From Paraburkholderia aromaticivorans (GTDB taxonomy: Bacteria; Pseudomonadota; Gammaproteobacteria; Burkholderiales; Burkholderiaceae), in contig NZ_CP022990.1 in assembly GCF_002278075.1 (NCBI RefSeq), forward strand, positions 1,054,001-1,118,000: a DNA stretch of 64,000 bases, given 5' to 3'. Positions 37,047-45,943 of this stretch are shown in pieces. The notes beneath the pieces were generated by a model. The model saw only the letters and a program-made list of their open reading frames with translations, ran no database searches and had not been told where the DNA came from. Made by a program: the position numbers and the translations under genes. Position 1 is the stretch's first letter. Every line of letters starts with the position of its first letter.

Positions 37047-38408
37047 TCAATCCACCAGCACGATCCGCTTGATATCGCCGACGATAAAGATGTACGACAG
37101 CGCGCCGATCAGCGCGATCGCGCCGATGAACACCAGCGCGCCGACAAACGAGCCGGTTGCCGCGACGATGAAACCCACCACCAGCGGCGTCACGATGCCG
37201 GCCAGGTTGGCGGCGAAGTTGAAAATGCCGCCGGTCACGCCGAGCAGGCCTTCCGGCGCGATATCCGACACCAGCGTCCAGCCCAGCGCGGCCATGCCCT
37301 GCGCGAAAAACGCCACCGACAGAATCGCGATCACCGCCACGTTGCTCTCGACATAGTTGGCAAGAACGATGGTCGACGCGAGCAGCAGGCCGGCAATGAT
37401 CGGCAGCTTGCGCGCCACGTTCGCCGACTTGCCGCGACGCAGCAGCCAGTCGGAGAAAAAGCCGCCGAACATCACGCCGATCGACGCCGCAATGAACGGC
37501 ATGATCGCGAAGAAGCCGATTTTCAGCCATGCCATATGGCGTTCGGTGGCGAGATACGTCGGGAACCAGGTGAGGAAGAACACCAGCGTCGAGTTGCCGG
37601 CGAACTGGCCGAGGCAGATGCCCGCCAGTTGACGATGCTTGAGCAGCCGGCCGATGGTGCGCCATTCGAAACCGCTCTTTGCCGCGCCGCCCGCTGCATC
37701 GGCGACCTTCTTCGCGCTCGTCAGACCGCCGCCCGCTTCGATATAGGCGAGCTCCGCCTGATTCGCCGACGGATGATCGCGCGGCTCGCGATAGAACATC
37801 CACCAGATCCCGCCGAATACGATGCCGACGCCGCCCACCACGTAAAAGAGCGAGCGCCAGCCGAAGGCGCCCATCAGCATGAACAGGAACGGGCTGAAAA
37901 AAGCGAGGCCGATATATTCGCCCACCGTGTACGTGCCGGTCGCCATCGCGCGTTCGCTCTGCGGGAACCACGTGGCCACCACCCGGCTATTGGTCGGAAA
38001 GCACGGCGCCTCCGAGACGCCGAGGCCGAGTCGGAACGCGAACAGCGCGCCGATGCCGTGCACCAGGCCTTGTGCGAGCGTGCACAGCGACCAGAAGGTC
38101 ATCGACAGGAAATAAGTGAGCTTGCTGCCGAAGCGGTCGAGAAACAGACCGCCCGGAATTTGCGAGGCCACATAGCTCCACGAAAACACCGAGAAGAGCA
38201 GCCCCATCAGGGCGGCGTTGATGCCGAGCTCTTTGGTCAACTGCGGCGCCGCGATGCCGAGCACCGTGCGGTCGAGATAATTGATCATCGTGCCGACCGC
38301 GAGCAGCGCCAGAATCTGATAGCGGGCTTTCGAGCGGCGCGCGGTGCTCACCGCAGCGCTTTTCGGCGTGGCGGCGTCGGCCTGGGCGGATGGAATGGGT
38401 TGCTGCAT
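37047..38408 (-). CDS. MFS transporter, ACS (anion:cation symporter) family, likely quinate/shikimate uptake
   Basis: 453 residues with twelve membrane segments. Near the N-terminus is YLDRTVLGIAAPQLTKELGI, followed by GLLFSVFSWSYVASQIPGG, the ACS-family signature. The central loop is around DHPSANQAELAYIEAGGG. It is downstream of aroE on the same strand (45-bp gap), with GAGGAGACAAACACGAT before the start. The family carries organic acids such as glucarate, phthalate or hydroxybenzoate; context suggests quinate, shikimate or dehydroshikimate. Confidence 0.88.
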   Translation of the reverse strand: MQQPIPSAQADAATPKSAAVSTARRSKARYQILALLAVGTMINYLDRTVLGIAAPQLTKELGINAALMGLLFSVFSWSYVASQIPGGLFLDRFGSKLTYFLSMTFWSLCTLAQGLVHGIGALFAFRLGLGVSEAPCFPTNSRVVATWFPQSERAMATGTYTVGEYIGLAFFSPFLFMLMGAFGWRSLFYVVGGVGIVFGGIWWMFYREPRDHPSANQAELAYIEAGGGLTSAKKVADAAGGAAKSGFEWRTIGRLLKHRQLAGICLGQFAGNSTLVFFLTWFPTYLATERHMAWLKIGFFAIMPFIAASIGVMFGGFFSDWLLRRGKSANVARKLPIIAGLLLASTIVLANYVESNVAVIAILSVAFFAQGMAALGWTLVSDIAPEGLLGVTGGIFNFAANLAGIVTPLVVGFIVAATGSFVGALVFIGAIALIGALSYIFIVGDIKRIVLVD

Positions 38409-38453
38409 ATCGTGTTTGTCTCCTCTGCTTGTTACCGGTTGATGCGCTACCGG

Positions 38454-39344
38454 TTAGCGTTGCAATAACGACTGGAAATGGCCGTACACTCGCTCGGCGT
38501 CGGGTTCGAGGCCGGTGAAGATGCGCATGGCGTCGACCGCCTGATAGACCGCCATGCCGCCGCCGCTCAGCGTGCGGCAGCCGAGTGCTTCGGCCGCCTG
38601 CAGCAGCGCGGTGCGAATCGGAAAATAGACGATGTCCGCCACCCACAGATCGCGGTGCAGCAATTCGACCGGCAACGGCAAGCCGGGCAATTTCGCCATG
38701 CCCGTGGGGGTGGCGTGAATCAGGCCATTGGCGACCGCGAGCGACTCGCCGAGCGAACTGCCCGCGCTGACCGCGGCGCCAGGAAAGCGCGTTTGCAACT
38801 CCTCGGCGAGCGAGGCCGCGCGCGTCGCATCCACGTCGAATAGCGTGAGCGATTTCGCGCCCATGGTCAGCGCGGCATGGGCCACCGCCGCGCCGGCGCC
38901 GCCCGCGCCCAGTTGCACGACGCGCTCCAGCGACACGTCCGGCAAGCCGCGCTGGAACGCACGGGCAAAGCCGGACCAGTCCGTGTTGTGACCGATGCGT
39001 TTGCCGTCCTTGAACAGGACCGTGTTGACCGCGCCGAGCGCGCGTGCGTCGTCGGACAGTTCGTCGAGCAGCGGAATCACCGCCTGCTTGCACGGGTACG
39101 TGATGTTCAGACCGTTGAAACCCATGCGTTCGGCCGCGGTGAGCAGATCGGGCAGCGCGGCGATGTCGAGCTTCAACGCTTCCAGATCGATGCGCCGGTA
39201 TACATAGTGCAAGCCGAGCTTGCTGCCCTCTTCCTCGTGCATCGCGGGTGTCAGCGACCCGCCGATACCCGCGCCGATCAAACCGACCAGATAGGAATGG
39301 GGTGTTGCCTGTGCGTTTGCTTGTGCGTTCGCTTGTGCGTTCAT
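38454..39344 (-). CDS. aroE: Shikimate/quinate dehydrogenase (AroE family), catabolic copy
   Basis: 296 residues. The substrate site has [28 protein letters not shown] (catalytic Lys) and [13 protein letters not shown] (catalytic Asp). The NAD(P) site is [15 protein letters not shown]. It ends with [20 protein letters not shown]. The N-terminus carries a NAQA tandem repeat encoded by three 12-bp units (39307-39342). Its start overlaps the aroQ stop by ATGA. The [19 protein letters not shown] region differs from biosynthetic enzymes, and its operon places it in shikimate/quinate oxidation to 3-dehydroshikimate/3-dehydroquinate. Confidence 0.85.
   Translation of the reverse strand: MNAQANAQANAQATPHSYLVGLIGAGIGGSLTPAMHEEEGSKLGLHYVYRRIDLEALKLDIAALPDLLTAAERMGFNGLNITYPCKQAVIPLLDELSDDARALGAVNTVLFKDGKRIGHNTDWSGFARAFQRGLPDVSLERVVQLGAGGAGAAVAHAALTMGAKSLTLFDVDATRAASLAEELQTRFPGAAVSAGSSLGESLAVANGLIHATPTGMAKLPGLPLPVELLHRDLWVADIVYFPIRTALLQAAEALGCRTLSGGGMAVYQAVDAMRIFTGLEPDAERVYGHFQSLLQR
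39307..39342. repeat. Three 12-bp in-frame units in the aroE N-terminus
   Basis: GCCTGTGCGTTT, GCTTGTGCGTTC, GCTTGTGCGTTC on the plus strand, encoding NAQA repeats on the minus strand right after the start codon. Slippage would lengthen or shorten the N-terminus without a frameshift. Confidence 0.75.
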
Positions 39345-39796
39345 TTCGCCGCCCTATGCTTAAGAATGGTAGCCATCCGCTCCAGCGCCAGTACGTAGCC
39401 TTGCGTGCCGCAACCGATGATGATTCCCTCCGCCACCGCCGACACGTACGAGTGATGCCGGAACGCCTCGCGGCGATGCACGTTTGATATATGCACTTCG
39501 ATGACGGGCTTTTCGATAGCCGACAGCGCGTCGGCGATGGCAACCGACGTATGCGTGTAAGCCGCCGGATTGATCACGATGCCGTCGACCTTGGTGCGCG
39601 CCGTATGCAACCAGTCGATCAGCTGATGTTCGGCGTTCGACTGGCAGAAGTCGATCGACAGATTCAAACGCTCTCCCGCATCGCGGCAGAGTTTCGCGAC
39701 GTCGTCGAGCGTTTCCGAGCCATAGAATGCCGGCTCGCGCGTGCCGAGCAGATTGAGATTCGGTCCGTTGAGGACCAGTACTGAGGCGAAACTCAT
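39341..39796 (-). CDS. aroQ: Type II 3-dehydroquinate dehydratase
   Basis: 151 residues from the ATG at 39796. Type II signatures are [21 protein letters not shown] (catalytic Tyr), [30 protein letters not shown] and [18 protein letters not shown]. It interconverts 3-dehydroquinate and 3-dehydroshikimate. In this setting it supplies dehydroshikimate to the dehydratase encoded divergently. It is first in the operon aroQ, aroE, MFS. Confidence 0.93.
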   Translation of the reverse strand: MSFASVLVLNGPNLNLLGTREPAFYGSETLDDVAKLCRDAGERLNLSIDFCQSNAEHQLIDWLHTARTKVDGIVINPAAYTHTSVAIADALSAIEKPVIEVHISNVHRREAFRHHSYVSAVAEGIIIGCGTQGYVLALERMATILKHRAAK

Positions 39797-39900
39797 GAGA
39801 TGCACTCCTGCAAATTGAGGCCTGAAACCAGCCGCGGCGAGCGCGGCGCTCCGGCAACCTGACGGCAGTGTGCACGCGTTGGCCGCTGTCGTCATTCGGG

Positions 39901-39960
39901 GTTTGTACGAATTTGTACCATCTAGTTAGTTTGTATAAACTATCGACAACATTAGTTAGC
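39901..39960. promoter_or_regulatory. Divergent operator region of the quinate/shikimate genes
   Basis: An AT-rich island in the 318-bp gap between aroQ and the dehydratase gene. It shows TTTGTAC-GAA-TTTGTAC (direct repeats 10 bp apart), a near-palindrome AGTTTGTATAAACT (39928-39941) and TAGTTAG on both sides of it (39923 and 39953). It probably contains both promoters and the site for the pathway regulator. Confidence 0.5.
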
Positions 39961-40114
39961 GTGGGCAGTTGTGGCCTGCGTATTACTGCAACAAGTAACG
40001 AACTGGCCCATTTTGCGCATTGCAGCATGCCTGACTCAACACCGGCGAGCGGCGCGCGCGGGCCGTCGCACGCCCTCTCCCCTAGCCGTTTGATTGTTTC
40101 TGCAGGAGCCGTCC

Positions 40115-41998
40115 ATGCAACGTTCGATTGCCACCGTGTCGATCAGCGGAACCCTCGTCGAGAAGCTGACCGCGATCCAGGCCGCGGGCTTCGAAGGCAT
40201 CGAGATCTTCGAGAACGATCTGCTGTATTTCGACGGCTCGCCGGCCGACGTGCGGCGCATCGCCGAAGATCTCGGGCTGAAGATCGTGCTGTTTCAGCCG
40301 TTCCGCGATTTCGACGGTGTGAGCCCGGAGCGCCTCGAGCACAATCTCGACCGCGCGAAGCGCAAGTTCGACGTCATGCATGAACTGGGTACGGACCGCA
40401 TTCTGGTATGCAGCAACGTTTCGCCCGACACCATCGGCGACGATTCGCTGATGACCGACCAGCTCGGCGCGCTCGCCCGCGCCGCAGAGGCCGCCGGCGT
40501 GATCGCCGGCTACGAAGCGCTCGCGTGGGGCAAGCACGTGAAAACGTACCGGCACGCGTGGAAACTCGTGAATGCGGTCAATCATCCCAACCTCGGACTC
40601 GTGCTCGACAGCTTTCACACGCTTTCGCTGAACGATACGGTGGACGGGATCGCCGACATTCCCGGCGAGCGCATCGCCTTCGTGCAGATCGCCGATGCGC
40701 CGAAACTCGCGATGGACGTGCTCGAATGGAGCCGCCACTATCGCTGCTTCCCGGGCCAGGGCGATTTCGATCTGGCCGGTTTCACGGCCCAGGTCGTGAG
40801 AACAGGCTATAACGGGCCGCTTTCACTGGAAATTTTCAACGACGGCTTTCGCGCCGCCCCGACCACCATCACGGCCGCGGACGGCCATCGTTCGCTGCTG
40901 TTCCTCGAGGAACAGACCCGCGCGCTGCTCGAAACCACCCAGCAGCCGGTCGGCGACCTCTACCACTCGCCCGCGGCGCCCGCGCACGTCGGCTATCAGT
41001 TTCTCGAATTCGCGGTCGACCACACCACGCGCGCGCAACTGATCGACTGGCTCGGCAAACTGCGCTTTCGCGAGGCCGGGCGGCATCGTTCGAAGGAAGT
41101 GACGCTTTATCAGCACGGTGCAGCCTCGATCGTGCTGAACGCCGAACCGGATTCTTTCGCCAATGCGTTCTTTCAGCAGCATGGCTTGTCGCTGTGCGCA
41201 TCGGCATTTCGCGTGGACGACGCCCACCAGGCCTTCGAGCGCGCCGCCGGCTTCGGCTACGCGCCGTTCTCCGGGCAAATCGGCCCGAACGAGCGGCTGC
41301 TGCCCGCCGTGCAGGCGCCGGACAGCAGCCTGAACTATTTCGTCGACGAAACCCCGGATCAGCCCACCTTGTTCGAGGCCGATTTCGTCCTCACCGACAT
41401 CAACGGTCCGACCGAAGTGGGGCCGCTTAGCCGCATCGACCATGTCTGCCTGTCGGTGCCGGCGAATTCGCTGGATACGTGGGTGCTGTTTCTGCGAACC
41501 GCCTTGGGGTTCGACGCCGAGCCGGGCGTGCTGGTGCCCGATCCCTACGGGCTCGTGCGCAGCCGCGCGCTGCGCAGCCGTGACGGGTCGGTGCGCATCG
41601 TGCTGAATGCCTCCGTGGACCGCCACACGGCGGTGGCCGAGGCGCTGCACACCTATCACGGCTCCGGCCTGAACCACGTCGCGTTCAGCACCGGCGACAT
41701 TTTCAGCGCGATCCCCGAATTCGTCGCCGACGGCTTGCCGGTACTGCGCATCCCGCGTAATTACTACGAGGATCTCGCCGCCCGCTACGCGTTGCCGGAC
41801 GAGACGCTCGAGGCGCTGCGCGCCAATAACATCCTGTACGACCGCGACGAACGGGGCGGCGAATTTTTCCACGCCTACACGGAACAGCTCGATCAACGCT
41901 TTTTCATGGAAGTCGTCGAGCGGCGCGGCGGGTACGACGGCTACGGCGCGGCCAACGCCGCCGTGCGGCTTGCCGCGCAGGCGCAGCGCCGCAAGTAG
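40115..41998 (+). CDS. quiC: 3-Dehydroshikimate dehydratase fused to an HPPD-like domain (QuiC type)
   Basis: 627 residues from the ATG at 40115 (CAGGAGCCGTCC upstream). The N-terminal ~280 residues are a TIM-barrel of the sugar-phosphate-isomerase/AP-endonuclease-2 type (AAGFEGIEIFENDLLYF, LVLDSFHTL, FVQIADAP, GPLSLEIFNDGFRAA) with metal-ligand Glu/Asp/His. The C-terminal ~340 residues are two vicinal-oxygen-chelate modules like 4-hydroxyphenylpyruvate dioxygenase (RIDHVCLSVP, GLNHVAFSTGDI, FFMEVVERRGGYDGYG). Such fusions convert 3-dehydroshikimate to protocatechuate. It is divergent from aroQ/aroE/MFS, completing the route. Confidence 0.88.
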   Translation: MQRSIATVSISGTLVEKLTAIQAAGFEGIEIFENDLLYFDGSPADVRRIAEDLGLKIVLFQPFRDFDGVSPERLEHNLDRAKRKFDVMHELGTDRILVCSNVSPDTIGDDSLMTDQLGALARAAEAAGVIAGYEALAWGKHVKTYRHAWKLVNAVNHPNLGLVLDSFHTLSLNDTVDGIADIPGERIAFVQIADAPKLAMDVLEWSRHYRCFPGQGDFDLAGFTAQVVRTGYNGPLSLEIFNDGFRAAPTTITAADGHRSLLFLEEQTRALLETTQQPVGDLYHSPAAPAHVGYQFLEFAVDHTTRAQLIDWLGKLRFREAGRHRSKEVTLYQHGAASIVLNAEPDSFANAFFQQHGLSLCASAFRVDDAHQAFERAAGFGYAPFSGQIGPNERLLPAVQAPDSSLNYFVDETPDQPTLFEADFVLTDINGPTEVGPLSRIDHVCLSVPANSLDTWVLFLRTALGFDAEPGVLVPDPYGLVRSRALRSRDGSVRIVLNASVDRHTAVAEALHTYHGSGLNHVAFSTGDIFSAIPEFVADGLPVLRIPRNYYEDLAARYALPDETLEALRANNILYDRDERGGEFFHAYTEQLDQRFFMEVVERRGGYDGYGAANAAVRLAAQAQRRK

Positions 41999-42188
41999 GC
42001 TGCGCGCGAGTCAGCTTGGCGCCCGACGGCCCGTTGAACCGGCCCTGGCGGGCACGGCACGTGCGGCTTTGGCTGAAGCGCCGCGCCGCCCCGATATAAT
42101 GACGCCTGATTTCGCGGCCCATGCCGCGCGGCTGTGCCATGTGCGGGCGTCGCACGTACTGTCGGCCGAATGTAACGCCAGGAGAGAT

Positions 42189-42521
42189 ATGAAGAAGTTT
42201 GCCGTAGTTCTGTCAGTTCCCCTGCTTCTCAGCGCGTGCGCGTACTTCCAGAAAAACCCGGATGCCGGCGAACCCGTCACGGACACGACCACGCAACGCT
42301 CCGTCAACGACGTGGTCTCGTGTCTGACGCAGGTGGCCACGAGCCACAACGCCGCGTTCAAGTCCACGGCGATTCCGCAAGGCCAGATGCTCGACTTCGG
42401 CGATTCGAATATCGTGAAGGTGCGCAGCGACAATGGCGCGACGACTTACCGTTTCTATGCGGGCAAGCGCCACGTCAACAATCTGTGGATCGAATCGGCG
42501 GGCAAAACGTGCGCCCCGTAA
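42189..42521 (+). CDS. Small lipoprotein of unknown function
   Basis: 110 residues from the ATG at 42189 (AGGAGAGAT upstream). The signal ends in a lipobox LLLSAC, so Cys17 is lipidated. The mature part has a conserved-looking segment (DVVSCLTQVATSHNAAFKS, then DNGATTYRFYAGKRH and WIESAGKTC) with two more Cys. No recognised family. A frame beginning at 41970 is discarded because it overlaps the previous gene and hides the signal. Confidence 0.78.
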   Translation: MKKFAVVLSVPLLLSACAYFQKNPDAGEPVTDTTTQRSVNDVVSCLTQVATSHNAAFKSTAIPQGQMLDFGDSNIVKVRSDNGATTYRFYAGKRHVNNLWIESAGKTCAP

Positions 42522-42677
42522 GGGTTGGCGGGCGAAAGCAGACGTAAGTGTGACAATCGGTAAGCGGTTCCGGTGCCATCTTCGTGTCACGGTGTTACAG
42601 GACAATGGTGTCTTAAGAATCGTTTAAGACTTCGTCCGCATCATCCACCAGACACTAATTCGCACAAGGTGCGCACC

Positions 42678-42938
42678 ATGAACCAGCCCGACCCCAACAC
42701 GAACGACACGGCGGCGCCGGCCAAGCGGCCTACCATCCTGCGTCGCCTGCTGAGCCATCACGAACTGGCCACGCTGCTGCTGTTGCTGCACGCACCCATC
42801 GACGCGTCCGCCAAACCGGAGATTCCGCAGCTTCACGAAGCCGGCCTGATCGAAACGGTCTCCGGCGATGCCGGCTCGTCGCATATCCGTTTGACGCGCG
42901 AGGGCAACGCCGTGCTGCGCGGTCTGGGCGTGAAATAA
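42678..42938 (+). CDS. Small winged-helix-like hypothetical protein
   Basis: 86 residues from the ATG at 42678. Composition and order of helices (LRRLLSHHELATLLLLLHAP, IPQLHEAGLIETV, HIRLTREGNAVLRGLGVK) resemble a minimal winged helix of the kind where the last strand pair reads LT..G...L. It is not identified with a family. Codon use is like that of its neighbours. Confidence 0.6.
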   Translation: MNQPDPNTNDTAAPAKRPTILRRLLSHHELATLLLLLHAPIDASAKPEIPQLHEAGLIETVSGDAGSSHIRLTREGNAVLRGLGVK

Positions 42939-43048
42939 CGCGCGCTTCGATATCCGGATTCGAAAGCCGCGCGCCTGGATCCGAGACCCTTTGGGCGCTC
43001 GAGCGCCGGCAAGGCCCGCTGACGAACGCCACGGCGAAATCGCGCGAC

Positions 43049-43378
43049 TCAAGCCTGCCACACGCCGTACCCCGCTTCGCGCAGTCCTATCGCCAGTTCC
43101 ACCTCCATATCCTGTGCGCCGCGGTAAGGCATGGGATTGAACACTTCATATAACTCGGGCACGAGCCGCACGCCGTAATCGCGCACATAGCGATTGGCCT
43201 GAATGCCCGCCTTGTGCCGGTCGAAGCGCAGATCCGGGTCCAGTCCCGTCATTCCCACGTACACGCAAGGCTTGTCGAACCGGTAGTCCGGATTCGCGCG
43301 GCGAAAGCGCGCCTCGTTCCACACCTTGTCGTCCAGCGCGACGACGTAGACAGAGTAGTGATGCTTGCGGCGAGCCAT
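43049..43378 (-). CDS. GIY-YIG-like small protein
   Basis: 109 residues. The pattern YSVYVVALDDK ... KPCVYVGMTGLDPDLRFDRH ... EVELAIGLREAGYGV resembles the GIY-YIG nuclease core: a first strand with Y-V, a second with VYVG, then Arg and His, with a late Glu. The GIY motif itself is relaxed to VYV. It lies 10 bp after an AraC gene on the same strand and is likely co-transcribed. Nuclease activity is only inferred. Confidence 0.6.
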   Translation of the reverse strand: MARRKHHYSVYVVALDDKVWNEARFRRANPDYRFDKPCVYVGMTGLDPDLRFDRHKAGIQANRYVRDYGVRLVPELYEVFNPMPYRGAQDMEVELAIGLREAGYGVWQA

Positions 43379-43388
43379 GGCCGGCGCT

Positions 43389-44156
43389 TCAGCTCCGCGA
43401 AGTGCCGTGCAACAGCATGCGGTATTCGGTGGGCGTCACGCCGACGGTCGCCTTGAATTGGCGCGTAAACGCGCTGTGGTCGGTGTAGCCGCACAGCGCG
43501 GCGACGTCGGTGACCTTGTCGTGCGACACCAGCAGCGCCGTGGCGGCATCCAGCCGGGTTTTCAGCAATACCTGGCGCGGCGTCAGATGAAACACTTTGT
43601 GAAAGTAGCGCTCCAGTTGCGCGACCGACATGTCCGCCATGGCCGCGAGCTGCTTCAGATTCAATGGCTGGACGTAATTTTCCTGGATGGACTGCACCAC
43701 CGCGGCGAGGCGGCTGTAGGCAGGATGGCTGCTTTCGTCCGCTTTCAGATCGCGCGAAATGCCGGCTAGGCCGACCACCTTGCCGGCCGGATCCCGCAGC
43801 GGCTGCTTGCAGGTCAGACACCAGCCCGGCTGCCTGCCGGGATAAAGATGCAGTTCCAGTTGATCGATCAGCTGATTGCCGACGTTGATGATCGCCTTGT
43901 CCTGCGCCGTATAGATGCGCCCGAAGCGGCGCGGGAAGACGTCCTCGGCGGTCTTGCCGAGCAGCGCGGCCTTTTCCTTGAAGCCGCAGCGCGACGCGAG
44001 CGTGCGGTTGACGAGCGCATAGCGCGCCTCGGCGTCCTTGACGAAGAACACGACATCCGGCATCGCGTCGAACACCGGCTCGAGCAGCCTGAAATGCGAC
44101 AGCATGCCGGACAGCGTTGCGTCGTCCGTTTCGAGCGGATGAGCCAGCGTGTTCAT
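43389..44156 (-). CDS. AraC-family regulator with N-terminal PAS domain
   Basis: 255 residues. A PAS domain occupies ~20-135 (VFDAMPDVVFFVKDAEARYA, LVNRTLASRCGFKEKAALLG). The AraC double helix-turn-helix fills the C-terminus (LKQLAAMADMSVAQLERYFH and VTDVAALCGYTDHSAFTRQF). It lies downstream of the hydroxyproline dehydrogenase genes on the same strand (154-bp gap) and is the most likely activator of that pathway. Confidence 0.9.
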   Translation of the reverse strand: MNTLAHPLETDDATLSGMLSHFRLLEPVFDAMPDVVFFVKDAEARYALVNRTLASRCGFKEKAALLGKTAEDVFPRRFGRIYTAQDKAIINVGNQLIDQLELHLYPGRQPGWCLTCKQPLRDPAGKVVGLAGISRDLKADESSHPAYSRLAAVVQSIQENYVQPLNLKQLAAMADMSVAQLERYFHKVFHLTPRQVLLKTRLDAATALLVSHDKVTDVAALCGYTDHSAFTRQFKATVGVTPTEYRMLLHGTSRS

Positions 44157-44310
44157 CGTGCGGGTCCCGTTGGTCCGTGCGTTGATGAGGGGAGTCGGGG
44201 GAGCGAACGTCGTTGCGGCCCGACGCTCGGCGTGTGCGGTCGATTATAGGGCCGCGCCGCAGCGGAACAATATCCGCCGGCGGGAGTCCGCCTGCCTGTG
44301 GACGAACGGG

Positions 44311-45597
44311 TCATTCCGCTGGCGGCGGCGCCGCATTCGCCGCCATCAATGTACTGATCGGCGCGGGGCTGAACGGTGGGCGCGGTGCCGCGGCCTGCCA
44401 GCCGAAGTAGAGGCTCGCCGCCGTGCCGCAGATCCTCCCCTGACAAGCGCCCATGCCGCAGCGGGTCTGCAGCTTCGCGTCGCGCCAGTTCGCGAACTCG
44501 CGGACTTCGCCGAGGCTCACGTCCTCGCAGCGGCACAGCAGCGTGCTGTCGGCGGGCGGCGTGCGCGCGGCGTCCCGCAACGCGAAAGCGGCGTCCACAC
44601 GCCGGCCGAAGCGGCGCCATCGCGCCCGCTGAGCGTCGAGCGCGGCGCGGTCCGCGGCGCCGCCGCTTGCGGCAAGACCGGCGATCTCGCCTTCCACGCC
44701 GGCCAGTTCCGCGCCGCCCACGCCGGTGCACTCGCCCGCCGCGAACACGCCCTCGACCGACGTGCGCTGCCCGCCGTCGACGACGATCTCGCCCGCTGCG
44801 CCGATCGTGCAGCCGAGCGCTTGCGCCAGCGTCACGTTCGGCACGAGACCATAGCCGCAGGCGATGCGCTCGCACTCGAGCGTCACGCGCCTTTCCGCGT
44901 GGCCCCGTGAGATGGTGACCCGCTCGACGCGGCCGTCCCCGTGCGCCGCTTCAACCATACTGCCGGTCCAATAATGCAGGCCCGCGAACCCGCGCGTCAT
45001 GCCGACGGCCTGCCGCAACTTGCCGGGCTCCGCCAGAAGCGAGACGCCGAAACGCGCAACGTCGAACGCCGGCGCCTGCTCCACCACCGCCACCACCCGC
45101 GCCCCGGCCGCGCGCGCGGTGGCGAGCGCGGCGATCAGTAAAGGACCGCTGCCGCCGATCACGATCCGCTCGCCGCGCACCGGCATGCCGCCCTTGATGA
45201 GCGCCTGCAGCGCGCCCGCGCCGCTCACGCCCGGCAAGGTCCAGCCCGGGAAAGGCAAGAGCCGTTCCCGGGCGCCGGTTGCGAGGATCAAGTGTTCATA
45301 GGTCACGCAGGCGCCGCCGTGCTCCGCCGATTCGAGCAGCAATCGGCGTGAATCCAGCGGCGCAACCACGCGAGTCGACGGCCAGAGCGTGGTGTTACCT
45401 CGATCCCCGATCGCGCTCAGTAAGCGCTGCAAAGGCGCTTGCGGCGCATGGCCCGGCCCCTGCCGCCAGATCTGGCCGCCAGCGCGCGGATTGTCGTCGA
45501 GCAAGGCGACCGTGGCGCCCGCGCGCGCGGCGGCGTGCGCGGCGTTCAAACCGGCCGGACCCGCGCCGACGACGACGATATCGAAGTGCTGTTTCAT
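44311..45597 (-). CDS. D-hydroxyproline dehydrogenase subunit, FAD/NAD(P)-binding with BFD-like Cys cluster
   Basis: 428 residues from the ATG at 45597. FAD site: IVVVGAGPAGLNAAHAAARA. A second dinucleotide fold is at ERIVIGGSGPLLIAALA. Near the C-terminus TLLCRCEDVSLGEV and TRCGMGACQGRICG form a BFD-type [2Fe-2S] site. It resembles HcnB / octopine-nopaline oxidase A subunits and the alpha subunit of heterotrimeric D-hydroxyproline dehydrogenase. It is part of the leftward operon epimerase, beta-type subunit, 2Fe-2S subunit, this gene. Confidence 0.88.
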   Translation of the reverse strand: MKQHFDIVVVGAGPAGLNAAHAAARAGATVALLDDNPRAGGQIWRQGPGHAPQAPLQRLLSAIGDRGNTTLWPSTRVVAPLDSRRLLLESAEHGGACVTYEHLILATGARERLLPFPGWTLPGVSGAGALQALIKGGMPVRGERIVIGGSGPLLIAALATARAAGARVVAVVEQAPAFDVARFGVSLLAEPGKLRQAVGMTRGFAGLHYWTGSMVEAAHGDGRVERVTISRGHAERRVTLECERIACGYGLVPNVTLAQALGCTIGAAGEIVVDGGQRTSVEGVFAAGECTGVGGAELAGVEGEIAGLAASGGAADRAALDAQRARWRRFGRRVDAAFALRDAARTPPADSTLLCRCEDVSLGEVREFANWRDAKLQTRCGMGACQGRICGTAASLYFGWQAAAPRPPFSPAPISTLMAANAAPPPAE

Positions 45598-45664
45598 GGT
45601 GTGGCCGCCGCTTTGTCCCATTGCGCCACGCGGATTTCCGTGGCGACCTGGCATGATTGCCGGT

Positions 45665-45943
45665 TCATGGCGTGCCTGCCGAATCGTCGGTACGAACGAT
45701 CTGGCCGTCCCGGCACAGCGCCTGGCACGCCAGCGTGTGCGCCCGGCCGTCGATCGTCACGCGACACTCCTGGCACACGCCCATCCCACACAGCGCGGCG
45801 CGAGGCTCGCCGCTCACGGACGTCCGCGTGCTGCGAACACCCGCCAGCACGAGCGCCGCGGCCACGGTCGTGCCGCTTTCGACGTCGATACTCCGGCCGT
45901 CGATCGTCAAGCGGATGACTGACGCGTCGCCGCTACGATGCAT
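45665..45943 (-). CDS. (2Fe-2S)-binding small subunit (HcnA-like)
   Basis: 92 residues. A plant-type ferredoxin fold with the Cys pattern CGMGVCQECRVTIDG and a later LACQALC. This is the small electron-transfer subunit of heterotrimeric amino-acid dehydrogenases such as hydrogen cyanide synthase and D-hydroxyproline dehydrogenase. The start overlaps the upstream oxidoreductase gene by 11 bp, showing translational coupling. Confidence 0.88.
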   Translation of the reverse strand: MHRSGDASVIRLTIDGRSIDVESGTTVAAALVLAGVRSTRTSVSGEPRAALCGMGVCQECRVTIDGRAHTLACQALCRDGQIVRTDDSAGTP

